From NCBI GenBank assembly GCA_022605955.1, contig JAKCOZ010000251.1:248001-312000 (forward strand): a DNA stretch of 64,000 nucleotides, read 5' to 3'. A program made the translations under genes and the position numbers. Every line of letters starts with the position of its first letter. Position 1 is the stretch's first letter. Below are positions 1 to 12,108 of this stretch, in pieces. The notes under the pieces were generated by a model. That model saw only the letters and a list, made by a program, of their open reading frames with translations. It was not told the DNA's origin and did no database searches. The DNA is from Rallus limicola. Taxonomy: Eukaryota; Chordata; Aves; Gruiformes; Rallidae.

Positions 1-34
1 CTCGTGTGTCCTGTTAGGAGGTTTCAGACAAGCT
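1..34. repeat. Partial monomer at left window edge
   Basis: These 34 bases match the last 34 positions (165-198) of the consensus monomer, so the array continues to the left of the window. Confidence 0.95.
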
Positions 35-628
35 ATGCCTTTCAGGCCTAGCTTCTTTACTTTGGGAGTTATTGCTGGATGTTTAGCATGTTTTGAACTG
101 CAGTCTGCTAGGGCCGAGAAAAGCACCGTAGGAGGTTCCAGGCATGTTCCCTCTTTCCAGGCAAAGGAAAAGGCTGAGAGCCAAAGTGACAGGGTCTGCT
201 CGTGTGTCCTGTTAGGAGGTTTCAGACAAGCTATGACTTTCAGGCCTAGCTTCTTTACTTTGGGAGTTATTGCTGGACGTTTAGCATGTTTTGAACTGCA
301 GTCTGCTAGGGCCGAGAAAAGCACCGTAGGAGGTTCCAGGCATGTTCCCTCTTTCCAGGCAAAGGAAAAGGCTGAGAGCCAAAGTGACAGGGTCTGCTCG
401 TGTGTCCTGTTAGGAGGTTTCAGACAAGCTATGCCTTTCAGGCCTAGCTTCTTTACTTTGGGAGTTATTGCTGGATGTTTAGCATGTTTTGAACTGCAGT
501 CTGCTAGGGCCGAGAAAAGCACCGTAGGAGGTTCCAGGCATGTTCCCTCTTTCCAGGCAAAGGAAAAGGCTGAGAGCCAAAGTGACAGGGTCTGCTCGTG
601 TGTCCTGTTAGGAGGTTTCAGACGAGCT
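35..628. repeat. Three monomers leading into the nine-mer HOR
   Basis: The monomers start at 35 (C46T), 233 (C4A) and 431 (C46T plus A194G). The order of C46T, then C4A, then a C46T/A194G monomer before a one-base-shorter monomer resembles material seen again at 10923-11912. This stretch is therefore probably the tail of another HOR unit cut by the window edge. Confidence 0.75.
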
Positions 629-2409
629 ATGCCTTTCAGGCCTAGCTTCTTTACTTTGGAGTTATTGCTGGACGTTTAGCATGTTTTGAACTGCAGTCTG
701 CTAGGGCCGAGAAAAGCACCGTAGGAGGTTCCAGGCATGTTCCCTCTTTCCAGGCAAAGGAAAAGGCTGAGAGCCAAAGTGACAGGGTCTGCTCGTGTGT
801 CCTGTCAGGAGGTTTCAGACAAGCTATGCCTTTCAGGCCTAGCTTCTTTACTTTGGGAGTTATTGCTGGACGTTTAGCATGTTTTGAACTGCAGTCTGCT
901 AGGGCCGAGAAAAGCACCGTAGGAGGTTCCAGGCATGTTCCCTCTTTCCAGGCAAAGGAAAAGGCTGAGAGCCAAAGTGACAGGGTCTACTCGTGTGTCC
1001 TGTTAGGAGGTTTCAGACAAGCTATGCCTTTCAGGCCTAGCTTCTTTACTTTGGGAGTTATTGCTGGACGTTTAGCATGTTTTGAACTGCAGTCTGCTAG
1101 GGCCGAGAAAAGCACCGTAGGAGGTTCCAGGCATGTTCCCTCTTTCCAGGCAAAGGAAAATGTTGAGAGTCAAAGTGACAGGGTCTGCTCGTGTGTCCTG
1201 TTAGGAGGTTTCAGACAAGCTATGCCTTTCAGGCCTAGCTTCTTTACTTTGGGAGTTATTGCTGGATGTTTAGCATGTTTTGAACTGCAGTCTGCTAGGG
1301 CCGAGAAAAGCACCGTAGGAGGTTCCAGGCATGTTCCCTCTTTCCAGGCAAAGGAAAAGGCTGAGAGCCAAAGTGACAGGGTCTGCTCGTGTGTCCTGTT
1401 AGGAGGTTTCAGACAAGCTATGCCTTTCAGGCCTAGCTTCTTTACTTTGGGAGTTATTGCTGGACGTTTAGCATGTTTTGAACTGCAGTCTGCTAGGGCC
1501 GAGAAAAGCACCGTAGGAGGTTCCAGGCATGTTCCCTCTTTCTAGGCAAAGGAAAAGGCTGAGAGCCAAAGTGACAGGGTCTGCTCGTGTGTCCTGTTAG
1601 GAGGTTTCAGAGGAGCTATGCCTTTCAGGCCTAGCTTCTTTACTTTGGGAGTTATTGCTGGACGTTTAGCATGTTTTGAACTGCAGTCTGCTAGGGCCGA
1701 GAAAAGCACCGTAGGAGGTTCCAGGCATGTTCCCTCTTTCCAGGCAAAGGAAAAGGCTGAGAGCCAAAGTGACAGGGTCTGCTCGTGTGTCCTGTTAGGA
1801 GGTTTCAGACGAGCTATGCCTTTCAGGCCTAGCTTCTTTACTTTGGGAGTTATTGCTGGACGTTTAGCATGTTTTGAACTGCAGTCTGCTAGGGCCGAGA
1901 AAAGCACCGTAGGAGGTTCCAGGCATGTTCCCTCTTTCCAGGCAAAGGAAAATGCTGAGAGCCAAAGTGACAGGGTCTGCTCGTGTGTCCTGTTAGGGGG
2001 TTTCAGACAAGCTATGCCTTTCAGGCCTAGCTTCTTTACTTTGGGAGTTATTGCTGGACGTTTAGCATGTTTTGAACTGCAGTCTGCTAGGGCCGAGAAA
2101 AGCACCGTAGGAGGTTCCAGGCATGTTCCCTCTTTCCAGGCAAAGGAAAAGGCTGAGAGCCAAAGTGACAGGGTCTGCTCGTGTGTCCTGTTAGGAGGTT
2201 TCAGACAAGCTATGCCTTTCAGGCCTAGCTTCTTTACTTTGGGAGTTATTGCTGGATGTTTAGCATGTTTTGAACTGCAGTCTGCTAGGGCCGAGAAAAG
2301 CACCGTAGGAGGTTCCAGGCATGTTCCCTCTTTCCAGGCAAAGGAAAAGGCTGAGAGCCAAAGTGACAGGGTCTGCTGGTGTGTCCTGTTAGGAGGTTTC
2401 AGACGAGCT
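629..2409. repeat. Nine-monomer higher-order repeat, copy 1 (1,781 bp)
   Basis: The diagnostic order is: 629 lacks one G of the GGG at 30-32 and carries T179C; 826 carries G164A; 1024 carries C147T; 1222 carries C46T; 1420 carries C124T and AGAGGAGCT at the end; 1618 carries A194G; 1816 carries G138T and A183G; 2014 is near consensus; 2212 carries C46T, a TGG change near 166 and A194G. This order recurs at an offset of 1,781-1,782 bp. Private changes include the AATGTT variant at 1024. Confidence 0.88.
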
Positions 2410-4191
2410 ATGCCTTTCAGGCCTAGCTTCTTTACTTTGGAGTTATTGCTGGACGTTTAGCATGTTTTGAACTGCAGTCTGCTAGGGCCGAGAAAAGCAC
2501 CGTAGGAGGTTCCAGGCATGTTCCCTCTTTCCAGGCAAAGGAAAAGGCTGAGAGCCAAAGTGACAGGGTCTGCTCGTGTGTCCTGTCAGGAGGTTTCAGA
2601 CAAGCTATGCCTTTCAGGCCTAGCTTCTTTACTTTGGGAGTTATTGCTGGACGTTTAGCATGTTTTGAACTGCAGTCTGCTAGGGCCGAGAAAAAGCACC
2701 GTAGGAGGTTCCAGGCATGTTCCCTCTTTCCAGGCAAAGGAAAAGGCTGAGAGCCAAAGTGACAGGGTCTACTCGTGTGTCCTGTTAGGAGGTTTCAGAC
2801 AAGCTATGCCTTTCAGGCCTAGCTTCTTTACTTTGGGAGTTATTGCTGGACGTTTAGCATGTTTTGAACTGCAGTCTGCTAGGGCCGAGAAAAGCACCGT
2901 AGGAGGTTCCAGGCATGTTCCCTCTTTCCAGGCAAAGGAAAAGGCTGAGAGTCAAAGTGACAGGGTCTGCTCGTGTGTCCTGTTAGGAGGTTTCAGACAA
3001 GCTATGCCTTTCAGGCCTAGCTTCTTTACTTTGGGAGTTATTGCTGGACGTTTAGCATGTTTTGAACTGCAGTCTGCTAGGGCCGAGAAAAGCACCGTAG
3101 GAGGTTCCAGGCATGTTCCCTCTTTCCAGGCAAAGGAAAAGGCTGAGAGCCAAAGTGACAGGGTCTGCTCGTGTGTCCTGTTAGGAGGTTTCAGACAAGC
3201 TATGCCTTTCAGGCCTAGCTTCTTTACTTTGGGAGTTATTGCTGGACGTTTAGCATGTTTTGAACTGCAGTCTGCTAGGGCCGAGAAAAGCACCGTAGGA
3301 GGTTCCAGGCATGTTCCCTCTTTCTAGGCAAAGGAAAAGGCTGAGAGCCAAAGTGACAGGGTCTGCTCGTGTGTCCTGTTAGGAGGTTTCAGAGGAGCTA
3401 TGCCTTTCAGGCCTAGCTTCTTTACTTTGGGAGTTATTGCTGGACGTTTAGCATGTTTTGAACTGCAGTCTGCTAGGGCCGAGAAAAGCACCGTAGGAGG
3501 TTCCAGGCATGTTCCCTCTTTCCAGGCAAAGGAAAAGGCTGAGAGCCAAAGTGACAGGGTCTGCTCGTGTGTCCTGTCAGGAGGTTTCAGACGAGCTATG
3601 CCTTTCAGGCCTAGCTTCTTTACTTTGGGAGTTATTGCTGGACGTTTAGCATGTTTTGAACTGCAGTCTGCTAGGGCCGAGAAAAGCACCGTAGGAGGTT
3701 CCAGGCATGTTCCCTCTTTCCAGGCAAAGGAAAATGCTGAGAGCCAAAGTGACAGGGTCTGCTCGTGTGTCCTGTTAGGGGGTTTCAGACAAGCTATGCC
3801 TTTCAGGCCTAGCTTCTTTACTTTGGGAGTTATTGCTGGACGTTTAGCATGTTTTGAACTGCAGTCTGCTAGGGCCGAGAAAAGCACCGTAGGAGGTTCC
3901 AGGCATGTTCCCTCTTTCCAGGCAAAGGAAAAGGCTGAGAGCCAAAGTGACAGGGTCTGCTCGTGTGTCCTGTTAGGAGGTTTCAGACAAGCTATGCCTT
4001 TCAGGCCTAGCTTCTTTACTTTGGGAGTTATTGCTGGACGTTTAGCATGTTTTGAACTGCAGTCTGCTAGGGCCGAGAAAAGCACCGTAGGAGGTTCCAG
4101 GCATGTTCCCTCTTTCCAGGCAAAGGAAAAGGCTGAGAGCCAAAGTGACAGGGTCTGCTCGTGTGTCCTGTTAGGAGGTTTCAGACGAGCT
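2410..4191. repeat. Nine-monomer higher-order repeat, copy 2 (1,782 bp)
   Basis: It has the same marker order as the preceding unit: the short T179C monomer at 2410, G164A at 2607, C147T at 2806, the C124T/AGAGGAGCT monomer at 3202, and G138T/A183G at 3598. It differs by a five-A run at 2691-2695 (four elsewhere), which restores the unit length, and by T179C in the monomer at 3400. It lacks C46T in the fourth and ninth monomers. Confidence 0.88.
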
Positions 4192-5973
4192 ATGCCTTTC
4201 AGGCCTAGCTTCTTTACTTTGGGAGTTATTGCTGGACGTTTAGCATGTTTTGAACTGCAGTCTGCTAGGGCCGAGAAAAGCACCGTAGGAGGTTCCAGGC
4301 ATGTTCCCTCTTTCCAGGCAAAGGAAAAGGCTGAGAGCCAAAGTGACAGGGTCTGCTCGTGTGTCCTGTCAGGAGGTTTCAGACAAGCTATGCCTTTCAG
4401 GCCTAGCTTCTTTACTTTGGGAGTTATTGCTGGACGTTTAGCATGTTTTGAACTGCAGTCTGCTAGGGCCGAGAAAAGCACCGTAGGAGGTTCCAGGCAT
4501 GTTCCCTCTTTCCAGGCAAAGGAAAAGGCTGAGAGCCAAAGTGACAGGGTCTACTCGTGTGTCCTGTTAGGAGGTTTCAGACAAGCTATGCCTTTCAGGC
4601 CTAGCTTCTTTACTTTGGGAGTTATTGCTGGACGTTTAGCATGTTTTGAACTGCAGTCTGCTAGGGCCGAGAAAAGCACCGTAGGAGGTTCCAGGCATGT
4701 TCCCTCTTTCCAGGCAAAGGAAAAGGCTGAGAGTCAAAGTGACAGGGTCTGCTCGTGTGTCCTGTTAGGAGGTTTCAGACAAGCTATGCCTTTCAGGCCT
4801 AGCTTCTTTACTTTGGGAGTTATTGCTGGACGTTTAGCATGTTTTGAACTGCAGTCTGCTAGGGCCGAGAAAAGCACCGTAGGAGGTTCCAGGCATGTTC
4901 CCTCTTTCCAGGCAAAGGAAAAGGCTGAGAGCCAAAGTGACAGGGTCTGCTCGTGTGTCCTGTTAGGAGGTTTCAGACAAGCTATGCCTTTCAGGCCTAG
5001 CTTCTTTACTTTGGGAGTTATTGCTGGACGTTTAGCATGTTTTGAACTGCAGTCTGCTAGGGCCGAGAAAAGCACCGTAGGAGGTTCCAGGCATGTTCCC
5101 TCTTTCTAGGCAAAGGAAAAGGCTGAGAGCCAAAGTGACAGGGTCTGCTCGTGTGTCCTGTTAGGAGGTTTCAGAGGAGCTATGCCTTTCAGGCCTAGCT
5201 TCTTTACTTTGGGAGTTATTGCTGGACGTTTAGCATGTTTTGAACTGCAGTCTGCTAGGGCCGAGAAAAGCACCGTAGGAGGTTCCAGGCATGTTCCCTC
5301 TTTCCAGGCAAAGGAAAAGGCTGAGAGCCAAAGTGACAGGGTCTGCTCGTGTGTCCTGTTAGGAGGTTTCAGACGAGCTATGCCTTTCAGGCCTAGCTTC
5401 TTTACTTTGGGAGTTATTGCTGGACGTTTAGCATGTTTTGAACTGCAGTCTGCTAGGGCCGAGAAAAGCACCGTAGGAGGTTCCAGGCATGTTCCCTCTT
5501 TCCAGGCAAAGGAAAATGCTGAGAGCCAAAGTGACAGGGTCTGCTCGTGTGTCCTGTTAGGGGGTTTCAGACAAGCTATGCCTTTCAGGCCTAGCTTCTT
5601 TACTTTGGGAGTTATTGCTGGACGTTTAGCATGTTTTGAACTGCAGTCTGCTAGGGCCGAGAAAAGCACCGTAGGAGGTTCCAGGCATGTTCCCTCTTTC
5701 CAGGCAAAGGAAAAGGCTGAGAGCCAAAGTGACAGGGTCTGCTCGTGTGTCCTGTTAGGAGGTTTCAGACAAGCTATGCCTTTCAGGCCTAGCTTCTTTA
5801 CTTTGGGAGTTATTGCTGGACGTTTAGCATGTTTTGAACTGCAGTCTGCTAGGGCCGAGAAAAGCACCGTAGGAGGTTCCAGGCATGTTCCCTCTTTCCA
5901 GGCAAAGGAAAAGGCTGAGAGCCAAAGTGACAGGGTCTGCTCGTGTGTCCTGTTAGGAGGTTTCAGACGAGCT
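4192..5973. repeat. Nine-monomer higher-order repeat, copy 3 (1,782 bp)
   Basis: The marker order is kept (T179C at 4192, G164A at 4390, C147T at 4588, C124T/AGAGGAGCT at 4984, G138T/A183G at 5380), but the first monomer has the full GGG and is 198 bp long. This unit therefore either never had the one-base deletion or regained the base by gene conversion. It is close to copy 2 in all other markers. Confidence 0.87.
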
Positions 5974-8546
5974 ATGCCTTTCAGGCCTAGCTTCTTTACT
6001 TTGGGAGTTATTGCTGGATGTTTAGCATGTTTTGAACTGCAGTCTGCTAGGGCCGAGAAAAGCACCGTAGGAGGTTCCAGGCATGTTCCCTCTTTCCAGG
6101 CAAAGGAAAAGGCTGAGAGCCAAAGTGACAGGGTCTGCTCGTGTGTCCTGTCAGGAGGTTTCAGACAAGCTATGCCTTTCAGGCCTAGCTTCTTTACTTT
6201 GGGAGTTATTGCTGGACGTTTAGCATGTTTTGAACTGCAGTCTGCTAGGGCTGAGAAAAGCACCGTAGGAGGTTCCAGGCATGTTCCCTCTTTCCAGGCA
6301 AAGGAAAAGGCTGAGAGCCAAAGTGACAGGGTCTGCTCGTGTGTCCTGTTAGGAGGTTTCAGACGAGCTATGCCTTTCAGGCCTAGCTTCTTTACTTTGG
6401 GAGTTATTGCTGGACGTTTAGCATGTTTTGAACTGCAGTCTGCTAGGGCTGAGAAAAGCACCGTAGGAGGTTCCAGGCATGTTCCCTCTTTCCAGGCAAA
6501 GGAAAAGGCTGAGAGCCAAAGTGACAGGGTCTGCTCGTGTGTCCTGTTAGGAGGTTTCAGACGAGCTATGCCTTTCAGGCCTAGCTTCTTTACTTTGGGA
6601 GTTATTGCTGGACGTTTAGCATGTTTTGAACTGCAGTCTGCTAGGGCCGAGAAAAGCACCGTAGGAGGTTCCAGGCATGTTCCCTCTTTCCAGGCAAAGG
6701 AAAAGGCTGAGAGCCAAAGTGACAGGGTCTGCTCGTGTGTCCTGTTAGGGGGTTTCAGACAAGCTATGCCTTTCAGGCCTAGCTTCTTTACTTTGGGAGT
6801 TATTGCTGGACGTTTAGCATGTTTTGAACTGCAGTCTGCTAGGGCCGAGAAAAGCACCGTAGGAGGTTCCAGGCATGTTCCCTCTTTCCAGGCAAAGGAA
6901 AAGGCTGAGAGCCAAAGTGACAGGGTCTGCTCGTGTGTCCTGTTAGGAGGTTTCAGACAAGCTATGACTTTATGCCTAGCTTCTTTACTTTGGGAGTTAT
7001 TGCTGGACGTTTAGCATGTTTTGAACTGCAGTCTGCTAGGGCCGAGAAAAGCACCGTAGGAGGTTCCAGGCATGTTCCCTCTTTCCAGGCAAAGGAAAAG
7101 GCTGAGAGCCAAAGTGACAGGGTCTGCTCGTGTGTCCTGTTAGGAGGTTTCAGACGAGCTATGCCTTTCAGGCCTAGCTTCTTTACTTTGGGAGTTATTG
7201 CTGGACGTTTAGCATGTTTTGAACTGCAGTCTGCTAGGGCCGAGAAAAGCACCGTAGGAGGTTCCAGGCATGTTCCCTCTTTCCAGGCAAAGGAAAAGGC
7301 TGAGAGCCAAAGTGACAGGGTCTGCTCGTGTGTCCTGTTAGGAGGTTTCAGACAAGCTATGCCTTTCAGGCCTAGCTTCTTTACTTTGGGAGTTATTGCT
7401 GGACGTTTAGCATGTTTTGAACTGCAGTCTGCTAGGGCCGAGAAAAGCACCGTAGGAGGTTCCAGGCATGTTCCCTCTTTCCAGGCAAAGGAAAAGGCTG
7501 AGAGCCAAAGTGACAGGGTCTACTCGTGTGTCCTGTTAGGAGGTTTCAGACAAGCTATGCCTTTCAGGCCTAGCTTCTTTACTTTGGGAGTTATTGCTGG
7601 ACGTTTAGCATGTTTTGAACTGCAGTCTGCTAGGGCCGAGAAAAGCACCGTAGGAGGTTCCAGGCATGTTCCCTCTTTCCAGGCAAAGGAAAAGGCTGAG
7701 AGTCAAAGTGACAGGGTCTGCTCGTGTGTCCTGTTAGGAGGTTTCAGACAAGCTATGCCTTTCAGGCCTAGCTTCTTTTCTTTGGGAGTTATTGCTGGAC
7801 GTTTAGCATGTTTTGAACTGCAGTCTGCTAGGGCCGAGAAAAGCACCGTAGGAGGTTCCAGGCATGTTCCCTCTTTCCAGGCAAAGGAAAAGGCTGAGAG
7901 CCAAAGTGACAGGGTCTGCTCGTGTGTCCTGTTAGGAGGTTTCAGACAAGCTATGCCTTTCAGGCCTAGCTTCTTTACTTTGGGAGTTATTGCTGGACGT
8001 TTAGCATGTTTTGAACTGCAGTCTGCTAGGGCCGAGAAAAGCACCGTAGGAGGTTCCAGGCATGTTCCCTCTTTCTAGGCAAAGGAAAAGGCTGAGAGCC
8101 AAAGTGACAGGGTCTGCTCGTGTGTCCTGTTAGGGGGTTTCAGACAAGCTATGCCTTTCAGGCCTAGCTTCTTTACTTTGGGAGTTATTGCTGGACGTTT
8201 AGCATGTTTTGAACTGCAGTCTGCTAGGGCCGAGAAAAGCACCGTAGGAGGTTCCAGGCATGTTCCCTCTTTCCAGGCAAAGGAAAAGGCTGAGAGCCAA
8301 AGTGACAGGGTCTGCTGGTGTGTCCTGTTAGGAGGTTTCAGACGAGCTATGCCTTTCAGGCCTAGCTTCTTTACTTTGGGAGTTATTGCTGGATGTTTAG
8401 CATGTTTTGAACTGCAGTCTGCTAGGGCCGAGAAAAGCACCGTAGGAGGTTCCAGGCATGTTCCCTCTTTCCAGGCAAAGGAAAAGGCTGAGAGCCAAAG
8501 TGACAGGGTCTGCTCGTGTGTCCTGTTAGGGGGTTTCAGACAAGCT
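5974..8546. repeat. Mosaic zone between the nine-mer and 18-mer HORs
   Basis: Thirteen monomers mix markers of both neighbours. Monomer 5974 has C46T with T179C; 6172 and 6370 have C81T; 6568 has A183G; 6964 is the short ATGACTTTATGCC class. Then 7359 (G164A), 7557 (C147T), 7755 and 7953 (C124T) repeat the nine-mer order. Monomer 7953 ends with A183G and the normal AGACAAGCT instead of AGAGGAGCT, so a crossover or conversion within it is likely. Monomer 7755 has a private A-to-T change at 7779. Confidence 0.78.
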
Positions 8547-11500
8547 ATGCCTTTCAGGCCTAGCTTCTTTACTTTGGGAGTTATTGCTGGACGTTTAGCA
8601 TGTTTTGAACTGCAGTCTGCTAGGGCCGAGAAAAGCACCGTAGGAGGTTCCAGGCATGTTCCCTCTTTCCAGGCAAAGGAAAAGGCTGAGAGCCAAAGTG
8701 ACAGGGTCTGCTCGTGTGTCCTGTTAGGAGGTTTCAGACGAGCTATGCCTTTCAGGCCTAGCTTCTTTACTTTGGGAGTTATTGCTGGACGTTTAGCATG
8801 TTTTGAACTGCAGTCTGCTAGGGCCGAGAAAAGCACCGTAGGAGGTTCCAGGCATGTTCCCTCTTTCCAGGCAAAGGAAAAGGCTGAGAGTCAAAGTGAC
8901 AGGGTCTGGTCGTGTGTCCTGTTAGGAGGTTTCAGACAAGCTATGCCTTTCAGGCCTAGCTTCTTTACTTTGGGAGTTATTGCTGGACGTTTAGCATGTT
9001 TTGAACTGCAGTCTGCTAGGGCCGAGAAAAGCACAGTAGGAGGTTCCAGGCATGTTCCCTCTTTCCAGGCAAAGGAAAAGGCTGAGAGCCAAAGTGACAG
9101 GGTCTGCTCGTGTGTCCTGTTAGGAGGTTTCAGACAAGCTATGCCTTTCAGGCCTAGCTTCTTTACTTTGGCAGTTATTGCTGGATGTTTAGCATGTTTT
9201 GAACTGCAGTCTGCTAGGGCCGAGAAAAGCACCGTAGGAGGTTCCAGGCATGTTCCCTCTTTCCAGGCAAAGGAAAAGGCTGAGAGCCAAAGTGACAGGG
9301 TCTGCTCGTGTGTCCTGTTAGGAGGTTTCAGACAAGCTATGCCTTTCAGGCCTAGCTTCTTTACTTTGGGAGTTATTGCTGGACGTTTAGCATGTTTTGA
9401 ACTGCAGTCTGCTAGGGCCGAGAAAAGCACCGTAGGAGGTTCCAGGCATGTTCCCTCTTTCCAGGCAAAGGAAAAGGCTGAGAGCCAAAGTGACAGGGTC
9501 TGCTCGTGTGTCCTGTTAGGAGGTTTCAGACGAGCTATGCCTTTCAGGCCTAGCTTCTTTACTTTGGGAGTTATTGCTGGACGTTTAGCATGTTTTGAAC
9601 TGCAGTCTGCTAGGGCCGAGAAAAGCACCGTAGGAGGTTCCAGGCATGTTCCCTCTTTCCAGGCAAAGGAAAAGGCTGAGAGCCAAAGTGACAGGGTCTG
9701 CTCGTGTGTCCTGTCAGGAGGTTTCAGACGAGCTATGCCTTTCAGGCCTAGCTTCTTTACTTTGGGAGTTATTGCTGGACGTTTAGCATGTTTTGAACTG
9801 CAGTCTGCTAGGGCCGAGAAAAGCACCGTAGGAGGTTCCAGGCATGTTCCCTCTTTCCAGGCAAAGGAAAAGGCTGAGAGCCAAAGTGACAGGGTCTGCT
9901 CGTGTGTCCTGTTAGGAGGTTTCAGACGAGCTATGCCTTTCAGGCCTAGCTTCTTTACTTTGGGAGTTATTGCTGGATGTTTAGCATGTTTTGAACTGCA
10001 GTCTGCTAGGGCCGAGAAAAGCACCGTAGGAGGTTCCAGGCATGTTCCCTCTTTCCAGGCAAAGGAAAAGGCTGAGAGCCAAAGTGACAGGGTCTGCTCG
10101 TGTGTCCTGTTAGGGGGTTTCAGACAAGCTATGCCTTTCAGGCCTAGCTTCTTTACTTTGGGAGTTATTGCTGGACGTTTAGCATGTTTTGAACTGCAGT
10201 CTGCTAGGGCCGAGAAAAGCACCGTAGGAGGTTCCAGGCATGTTCCCTCTTTCCAGGCAAAGGAAAAGGCTGAGAGCCAAAGTGACAGGGTCTGCTCGTG
10301 TGTCCTGTCAGGAGGTTTCAGACAAGCTATGCCTTTCAGGCCTAGCTTCTTTACTTTGGGAGTTATTGCTGGACGTTTAGCATGTTTTGAACTGCAGTCT
10401 GCTAGGGCTGAGAAAAGCACCGTAGGAGGTTCCAGGCATGTTCCCTCTTTCCAGGCAAAGGAAAAGGCTGAGAGCCAAAGTGACAGGGTCTGCTCGTGTG
10501 TCCTGTTAGGAGGTTTCAGACGAGCTATGCCTTTCAGGCCTAGCTTCTTTACTTTGGGAGTTATTGCTGGACGTTTAGCATGTTTTGAACTGCAGTCTGC
10601 TAGGGCCGAGAAAAGCACCGTAGGAGGTTCCAGGCATGTTCCCTCTTTCCAGGCAAAGGAAAAGGCTGAGAGCCAAAGTGACAGGGTCTGCTCGTGTGTC
10701 CTGTTAGGAGGTTTCAGACGAGCTATGCCTTTCAGGCCTAGCTTCTTTACTTTGGGAGTTATTGCTGGACGTTTAGCATGTTTTGAACTGCAGTCTGCTA
10801 GGGCCGAGAAAAGCACCGTAGGAGGTTCCAGGCATGTTCCCTCTTTCCAGGCAAAGGAAAAGGCTGAGAGCCAAAGTGACAGGGTCTGCTCGTGTGTCCT
10901 GTTAGGAGGTTTCAGACAAGCTATGCCTTTCAGGCCTAGCTTCTTTACTTTGGGAGTTATTGCTGGATGTTTAGCATGTTTTGAACTGCAGTCTGCTAGG
11001 GCCGAGAAAAGCACCGTAGGAGGTTCCAGGCATGTTCCCTCTTTCCAGGCAAAGGAAAAGGCTGAGAGCCAAAGTGACAGGGTCTGCTCGTGTGTCCTGT
11101 TAGGAGGTTTCAGACAAGCTATGACTTTCAGGCCTAGCTTCTTTACTTTGGGAGTTATTGCTGGACGTTTAGCATGTTTTGAACTGCAGTCTGCTAGGGC
11201 CGAGAAAAGCACCGTAGGAGGTTCCAGGCATGTTCCCTCTTTCCAGGCAAAGGAAAAGGCTGAGAGCCAAAGTGACAGGGTCTGCTCGTGTGTCCTGTTA
11301 GGAGGTTTCAGACAAGCTATGACTTTATGCCTAGCTTCTTTACTTTGGGAGTTATTGCTGGACGTTTAGCATGTTTTGAACTGCAGTCTGCTAGGGCCGA
11401 GAAAAGCACCGTAGGAGGTTCCAGGCATGTTCCCTCTTTCCAGGCAAAGGAAAAGGCTGAGAGCCAAAGTGACAGGGTCTGCTCGTGTGTCCTGTTAGGA

Positions 11501-12108
11501 GGTTTCAGACGAGCTATGCCTTTCAGGCCTAGCTTCTTTACTTTGGGAGTTATTGCTGGACGTTTAGCATGTTTTGAACTGCAGTCTGCTAGGGCCGAGA
11601 AAAGCACCGTAGGAGGTTCCAGGCATGTTCCCTCTTTCCAGGCAAAGGAAAAGGCTGAGAGCCAAAGTGACAGGGTCTGCTCGTGTGTCCTGTTAGGAGG
11701 TTTCAGACAAGCTATGCCTTTCAGGCCTAGCTTCTTTACTTTGGGAGTTATTGCTGGATGTTTAGCATGTTTTGAACTGCAGTCTGCTAGGGCCGAGAAA
11801 AGCACCGTAGGAGGTTCCAGGCATGTTCCCTCTTTCCAGGCAAAGGAAAAGGCTGAGAGCCAAAGTGACAGGGTCTGCTCGTGTGTCCTGTTAGGAGGTT
11901 TCAGACGAGCTATGCCTTTCAGGCCTAGCTTCTTTACTTTGGAGTTATTGCTGGACGTTTAGCATGTTTTGAACTGCAGTCTGCTAGGGCCGAGAAAAGC
12001 ACCGTAGGAGGTTCCAGGCATGTTCCCTCTTTCCAGGCAAAGGAAAAGGCTGAGAGCCAAAGTGACAGGGTCTGCTCGTGTGTCCTGTTAGGGGGTTTCA
12101 GACAAGCT
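8547..12108. repeat. 18-monomer higher-order repeat, copy 1 (3,562 bp)
   Basis: Eighteen monomers, two of them one base short (11319, ATGACTTTATGCC class; 11912, GG instead of GGG), give 3,562 bp. Every marker I checked recurs exactly 3,562 bases downstream. These include two rare changes, C-to-G at 8909 and C-to-A at 9035, and the C81T at 10409. Translations of the corresponding stretches on both strands are identical between the copies. Confidence 0.92.
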